DNA of 64,000 bases. Source: Clostridia bacterium (GTDB lineage: Bacteria; Bacillota; Clostridia; Oscillospirales; Acutalibacteraceae). Made by a program: the position numbers and the translations under genes. Shown here piece by piece: positions 59,744-64,000 of this stretch (position 1 is the stretch's first letter; the number at the start of each line of letters is the position of its first letter). Below the pieces are notes generated by a model. The model saw only the letters and a list, made by a program, of their open reading frames with translations. It had not been told where the DNA came from and did not search any database. The stretch is taken from contig JAFPUM010000014.1 of assembly GCA_017395425.1 (NCBI GenBank), positions 1 to 64,000 on the forward strand, in the 5' to 3' direction.

Positions 59744-61171
59744 TCAGGCGGTAGGTTCTTTCGTGTGAAGCTCTTCTTCAAAGGAAGCACGCAGTCCGGT
59801 AATCTCGGGGACATCCAGCTTCTGGAGCAGGTTGCGCATCTGGGCACGGACCGTGTTGCGCGAAAGCATCATTTTGTCGGGAAGCTGTTCCATGGTGTAA
59901 TCGTCCAGCACGACCAGTTCCAGCAGGTATTTTTCGCGGTCAGTGAGTGCGAGGGCTTCGGACTTCCGGGCGATGGCGCTGCGAAGGGAATTGCGATGCT
60001 CAAAGCTCTCCTGCGTAAGTCCGTATTTCCGGAGCAGGTTATAGATGACGGGGGCGCCGAATACCAGCAGAAATGCCAGCGCTGCCAGCAGCCAGCCGGT
60101 ACGCTGCACCGGATAGAAATAATTGACAAGGTGAGCCGTCAGTCGTGCCGCGATGACACAGGCATAGCCAAACACCGTGTAAAAAAGCGGATGCTGCCGA
60201 TCCATCGCGAACGTAACGATAACGATATAGACAAAAACGTCGAAGCACGCCTGTCCGATAAAGCGGCAGGCGAGGAAAGCTCCGTTTTCGGCGGCGGAAA
60301 AATAGGGCAGATACAGCAGAATGGCGGCATAAGCCGTGAAACAGCAGCCGAAGACGTAGAGAGGGGTGACGGTGTGGAATTTGAGAAACAGCGCGATGAT
60401 GAGTGCGGTCAGCACATACGGCACATACGTAAAGACGTCATAAGCGTTGAAGAGCGGGGGAGAGAGCGGCGCGCCCAGCGCGTCGATGCGTCCCAGACAG
60501 AGGTGATAGAGTCCGATGAGGATAAACAGCAGATAATACGCACCCGGAACACTGCGGAGCAGCACCTTATGGGATGCTTCGGAATAGCTGATGATGGGCA
60601 TATCCTCCCGCGAGAAGCCGGAAGAACGCACGGTCAGCAGGGCGAGCAGTCCCGACAGCACGGCGAGGACATAAATGCCCCGCGTGATATCGGTGGCGGT
60701 GTAGATGACCTGTGCCAGCAGCCGCACCAGTCCGCCGATGGCAGCACCCGCTCCCACCGAGAAAAGCCGCAGGCTCATACGCACATTCAGCAGCGAGGAA
60801 AACACCGCCAGCGCTCCGAACGCGGCACACAGTCCCGTGATGACGGCGTATACACCGAATGAATCGGCATTGGTAAAGGCAAGCGCGATGCCGCTTTCCG
60901 CCATCAGCAGTCCGGGGACGGCACGGAAATAGCGATGTCCCAGCAGTCCTTCAAAGTCGAGATGGAACATCAGGATCAGCATGACGCCGAGCAGTACCAG
61001 CAGCGCGCCGTCAAAGATGATTTCCATGCCGGCAAAAAGCGCGGAAGTGCCGTAAATTTCAAGGCTCATACGGCAAATGTACATAACCGTCAGAAACCAG
61101 CCGACAAAGCCGCCTATGGTCAGCATGGCGCTGACGGAAGCGGCATTGATAAGTTTGCGGTTTTCCAGCAT
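59744..61171 (-). CDS. Polytopic membrane protein with C-terminal LuxR-type helix-turn-helix
   Basis: The product has 475 residues. About 12 hydrophobic helices fill residues 8-385 in an MFS-like arrangement, but no transporter signature is visible. The last 75 residues hold a LuxR/GerE helix-turn-helix (LTDREKYLLELVVLDDYTMEQLPDKMML, SRNTVRAQMRNLLQKLDV). DNA binding from the membrane is implied. Related proteins occur in Eggerthellaceae and clostridia; signals are mostly unknown. It begins 30 nt after the end of pcrA and is probably transcribed with it. Confidence 0.87.
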   Translation of the reverse strand: MLENRKLINAASVSAMLTIGGFVGWFLTVMYICRMSLEIYGTSALFAGMEIIFDGALLVLLGVMLILMFHLDFEGLLGHRYFRAVPGLLMAESGIALAFTNADSFGVYAVITGLCAAFGALAVFSSLLNVRMSLRLFSVGAGAAIGGLVRLLAQVIYTATDITRGIYVLAVLSGLLALLTVRSSGFSREDMPIISYSEASHKVLLRSVPGAYYLLFILIGLYHLCLGRIDALGAPLSPPLFNAYDVFTYVPYVLTALIIALFLKFHTVTPLYVFGCCFTAYAAILLYLPYFSAAENGAFLACRFIGQACFDVFVYIVIVTFAMDRQHPLFYTVFGYACVIAARLTAHLVNYFYPVQRTGWLLAALAFLLVFGAPVIYNLLRKYGLTQESFEHRNSLRSAIARKSEALALTDREKYLLELVVLDDYTMEQLPDKMMLSRNTVRAQMRNLLQKLDVPEITGLRASFEEELHTKEPTA

Positions 61172-61201
61172 TTTGGATGACCTGCCTTCCTGTGATGGGA
61201 T

Positions 61202-63586
61202 TTAGATTTTTTTGACGCCGGCGTAATTGGCCATCACCTTTTTTCGTCCTTTGGTGTCGAAGTCAATTTCCAGCAGCGCGTCGTTACCCATCGGGGTGAC
61301 GCTCACAATGGTGCCGTCCTTAAAGACCTTGTGCCGGACGCGCTCGCCCGGTGAATAGCTGTCTGCCTGGGTCTGGGAGAGCTTTTGTTCGGCGGCGCCG
61401 GCGAGCTGGGGCATATCCGCGATGTGCGTGCGCTGTTTTTTGTGCGGCATATTTTCCACGGGGAGTTTTTTGACTTCGGGGGAAACCTCCTCCAGCAGCG
61501 TTGCGGGAATTTCCTCCACAAAGCGGGAAAGCTCATTGTGGTGGGTATAGCCGTAAAGCATCCGTGTGTCGGCGTTGATGAGATAGAGCTTCTGCTTGGC
61601 GCGGGTAAGACCCACATACGCCAGACGGCGTTCCTCCTCGATTTCGGCGGGATTGAGGATGGACTGCATACCCGGGAAGATACCTTCCTCCATGCCGGGC
61701 AGGAAGACGGCGGGAAATTCCAGTCCCTTGGCAGAGTGCATGGTCATCATGACCACGGCATCGCTGTCGCTGTCGAGGTTGTCGATGTCGGTGAGCAGCG
61801 AAACCTCTTCAAGAAATGCGCCCAATTCCGCGTCGTCCCCGTGTTCCTGCTGATATTTGAGCAGGTTGGAGGCAAGCTCGTTGATATTTTCCGTGCGTTC
61901 TTCGGCTTTCTCGTCGGTTTTGCGCAGGTAGTTGAGATAATCGGTCTTTTGCAGCAGGGTTTCAAAGAGTTCGCTGAGGGTAGCGGTGTCCGCCAGATCG
62001 CTGAGGGACTGTATCATGGCGGCGAAATCCATCAGATTTTTGGCGCCGCGCGCGAGTGCCTGATAGCTGTCGGCTTCCCGGATCACCTCGAACAGTGTCA
62101 GTCCCAGTTGGGACGCGATATCGGAAGCAGTCTGCACGGATTTGTCACCGATGCCGCGCTTGGGCTCGTTGATGATGCGTTTGAGACGGATTTCATCGGC
62201 GGGATTGGCGATGACGCAGAGATAGGCGAGCATATCCTTGATTTCCTTGCGCTCATAGAAGCGGTGTCCGCCGATGACCCGGTAGGGAATGCCGGCGCGC
62301 ACAAAGAAATTTTCGATGGTATTGGACTGCGCGTTCATGCGGTACAGCACGGCATGGTCGCCGTAGCGCATACCGTTGGCGACATTGGTTTCCACGGTAC
62401 GTGCGATGAAGGCGGCTTCGTCGCGTTCACTCTGGGCGTGATAATGCACGACCTTATCCCCTTCGCCGTTGTCGGTCCAGAGCCGCTTGCCCTTGCGCTC
62501 GGTGTTGTTCTGAATGACGGCGTTGGCGGCGTCGAGGACGTTCTGGGTGGAGCGGTAATTCTGCTCGAGCCGGATGACCTGTGCGTCGGGGAAGGTTTTC
62601 TCAAAGGAGAGGATGTTTTCAATGGTTGCGCCGCGGAATTTATAGATACTCTGGTCGTCGTCGCCCACGACGCAGAGATTGCCGCTGGATTCGGAGAGAA
62701 GCTTGGCAAAGAGATACTGCGCGCGGTTGGTGTCCTGATACTCGTCGATCATGATGTACTCGAAGCGGTTGCGGTAGTAATCCAGCGCGTCGGGATACTG
62801 CTGGAAGAGCAGGACGGTCTGAAAGAGCAGGTCGTCGAAATCCATCGCGTCGGCGTCTTTGAGACGTTTCTGATAGAGGGTGTAGCACTCGGCAACTTTT
62901 TTCAGCCGGAAGTCATTGCCCGCCTTCGCCTCGTATTCCTTTGGCGTGAGAAGCTGTTCCTTGGCGCGGCTGATCTCGCCGAGAATCATTTTCACCGGGA
63001 AGGTTTTTTCGTCAATGCGGAGATAGGACATCACGTCCTTCATCATGCGCTTGCTGTCGTCGGTGTCGTAGATGGTAAAGCGGGCGGAAAAGCCCAGCAG
63101 ACTGCCGTAACGGCGGAGCATCCGGGCGCAGGTGGCGTGGAAGGTGGAAGCCCAGACCTGATCGCCTTCTTCACCCAGCATGGCGGCAAGTCTGTCCTTC
63201 AATTCTCCGGCGGCTTTATTGGTGAAGGTGATTGCCATGATGCGCCACGCGGCAGGGGGACGGTCGGCAATCAGACGAACCGCGCGGCGTTTGTCGTCCT
63301 CGGATTTTTCGGCGAGGGTGTCGGCCGCGAATCGCGTCAGGAACGCCGCGTCGTCCTCGGTGAAGCCGTAGGGAAGGGTGTCGTTTTCATAGGCGTTGCC
63401 GTAGCGGATGAGGTTGGCGATGCGGTTGATGAGCACGGTGGTCTTGCCGCTGCCGGCGCCCGCGAGAATCAGCAGGGGTCCCCGGACATGAAAGACCGCC
63501 TGCCGCTGCATTTCGTTCATGCGGGAAAATTCCCGCTCTAAAATCTGTTTTTTGGCTTTCAGATATTGCTGTTTCAAATCAGACAT
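61202..63586 (-). CDS. pcrA: ATP-dependent DNA helicase PcrA (UvrD/Rep family)
   Basis: 3'-5' SF1 helicase of DNA repair and plasmid replication. The 794-residue protein has the Q-motif MNEMQRQAVFHVRGPLLILAG, Walker A AGAGSGKTTVLINRI, motif Ia TFTNKAAGELKDRL, motif II IDEYQDTN, motif III VVGDDDQSIYKFRGA, motif IV EQNYRST, motif V MTMHSAKGLEF and motif VI EERRLAYVGLTRAK. The C-terminal Tudor-like segment (GERVRHKVFKDGTIVSVTPM) binds RNA polymerase in relatives. Length is normal. Confidence 0.97.
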   Translation of the reverse strand: MSDLKQQYLKAKKQILEREFSRMNEMQRQAVFHVRGPLLILAGAGSGKTTVLINRIANLIRYGNAYENDTLPYGFTEDDAAFLTRFAADTLAEKSEDDKRRAVRLIADRPPAAWRIMAITFTNKAAGELKDRLAAMLGEEGDQVWASTFHATCARMLRRYGSLLGFSARFTIYDTDDSKRMMKDVMSYLRIDEKTFPVKMILGEISRAKEQLLTPKEYEAKAGNDFRLKKVAECYTLYQKRLKDADAMDFDDLLFQTVLLFQQYPDALDYYRNRFEYIMIDEYQDTNRAQYLFAKLLSESSGNLCVVGDDDQSIYKFRGATIENILSFEKTFPDAQVIRLEQNYRSTQNVLDAANAVIQNNTERKGKRLWTDNGEGDKVVHYHAQSERDEAAFIARTVETNVANGMRYGDHAVLYRMNAQSNTIENFFVRAGIPYRVIGGHRFYERKEIKDMLAYLCVIANPADEIRLKRIINEPKRGIGDKSVQTASDIASQLGLTLFEVIREADSYQALARGAKNLMDFAAMIQSLSDLADTATLSELFETLLQKTDYLNYLRKTDEKAEERTENINELASNLLKYQQEHGDDAELGAFLEEVSLLTDIDNLDSDSDAVVMMTMHSAKGLEFPAVFLPGMEEGIFPGMQSILNPAEIEEERRLAYVGLTRAKQKLYLINADTRMLYGYTHHNELSRFVEEIPATLLEEVSPEVKKLPVENMPHKKQRTHIADMPQLAGAAEQKLSQTQADSYSPGERVRHKVFKDGTIVSVTPMGNDALLEIDFDTKGRKKVMANYAGVKKI

Positions 63587-63631
63587 CTATGTACCGTCCT
63601 ATCTGTGATAATCAATAATGGTATTACAGCA

Positions 63632-63660
63632 ATTATAACACGTCCGGATGGTAAAATCAA
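63632..63660 (-). promoter_or_regulatory. Promoter of pcrA
   Basis: Reverse strand: TTGATT (63655-63660), a 17-bp spacer, then TATAAT (63632-63637). Confidence 0.75.
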
Positions 63661-63706
63661 GATGAACTCTTTGAAACCGTTCCGGACAGTTTTTTATAAA
63701 AAATCC

Positions 63707-63735
63707 TTTACTTTTGTGACCGAATGGTATATGAT
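63707..63735 (+). promoter_or_regulatory. Promoter of pyk
   Basis: TTTACT, a 17-bp spacer, then TATGAT, about 98 nt upstream of the start. Confidence 0.55.
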
Positions 63736-63832
63736 ATATTTGTATAGGGAATTTCCCTAAAATTGAATAGGCGCATATGGAGAAATTCATAGAAAATTCA
63801 TAAGATAAGCTCTGAAAGGGTTGGTTTTACAC

Positions 63833-64000
63833 ATGAGAAGAACAAAGATCATCTGCACGCTGGGTCCCGCTACCGATAACGGGGACGTCCTCCGTCAGCT
63901 CATGCTGGGCGGCATGAATGTCTGCCGTTTCAATTTCAGCCATGGCGACCACGCGGGTCACAAGAAGCGTCTGGACGCGGTGAAGGCACTGCGCAAGGAA
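63833..64000 (+). CDS. pyk: Pyruvate kinase (3' end outside window)
   Basis: Fifty-six N-terminal codons are visible: MRRTKIICTLGPATDNGDVL followed by LMLGGMNVCRFNFSHGDHAGH, the universal pyruvate kinase start, including the Asn-Phe-Ser-His active-site segment (NFSHG). It catalyses the last step of glycolysis, phosphoenolpyruvate to pyruvate with ATP formation. It is divergently transcribed from pcrA. The frame is open to the window edge. Confidence 0.95.
   Translation, partial: MRRTKIICTLGPATDNGDVLRQLMLGGMNVCRFNFSHGDHAGHKKRLDAVKALRKE

Noticed and set aside
61385-63541. 718-codon plus-strand frame
   Set aside because: Antisense shadow of pcrA, produced by strong codon bias in the real gene.

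Overview
The window looks like chromosome of a Gram-positive clostridial anaerobe, most likely a gut Ruminococcaceae/Oscillospiraceae relative. Support for this is the ctsR-mcsA-mcsB-clpC heat-shock operon, the paired glgC/glgD glycogen genes, LCP cell-wall and DegV proteins, the DUF512-der-plsY-gpsA order, strong AGGAGG ribosome sites with frequent GTG/TTG starts, and many near-consensus TTGACA-17-TATAAT promoters. The assignment rests on gene content only. There is no rRNA, prophage, CRISPR array, complete insertion sequence or reverse transcriptase; one tRNA gene (Gly, GCC) is present.

Layout. 1-5.6 kb: two low-complexity single-pass membrane proteins, gap, and an LCP-family protein with a very long acidic repeat region. 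5.6-10.6 kb: ctsR operon behind several CtsR boxes. 10.6-13 kb: an accessory patch with an antitoxin-like gene, a broken PIN toxin, a TIR/transmembrane/DUF6273-like protein, and three copies of a UUCG-loop hairpin repeat. 13-17.4 kb (minus): gltX, an alpha/beta hydrolase and glnS as one operon. 17.5-24.2 kb: a divergent GH3 protein, a small unknown protein, tRNA-Gly, RNase R and a surface beta-helix lipoprotein. 24.4-33.7 kb: housekeeping genes (pgi, yceD-rpmF, DUF512, der, plsY, gpsA, a HAD phosphatase, a nitroreductase). 33.7-41.5 kb: pfkA and the glycogen operon glgB-glgC-glgD-glgA. 41.5-49.6 kb: a second accessory patch with four XRE regulators, an ABC exporter and two nearly identical miniature elements. 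49.6-57.2 kb: a phosphatase, an HPr-like protein, a deaminase, a Ca2+-type P-ATPase, citrate synthase and two TerD proteins. 57.3-63.6 kb (minus): CofE-like, DegV, MarR, a membrane LuxR regulator and PcrA. The window ends inside pyk.

Functionally the core is central carbon flow: pgi, pfkA, gap and pyk of glycolysis, storage through glgBCDA, citrate synthase, and an HPr-like protein that keeps the regulatory serine but not the phosphocarrier histidine. The most unusual items are the histone-H1-like Lys/Ala/Pro tail on GlgB, the TIR protein ending in a domain that resembles hypervariable C-type-lectin-fold proteins, the acidic LCP protein, and a miniature element whose insertion at CTAG supplies the stop codon of a regulator; removing it on paper restores a longer reading frame. 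No single locus amounts to a clear new system.
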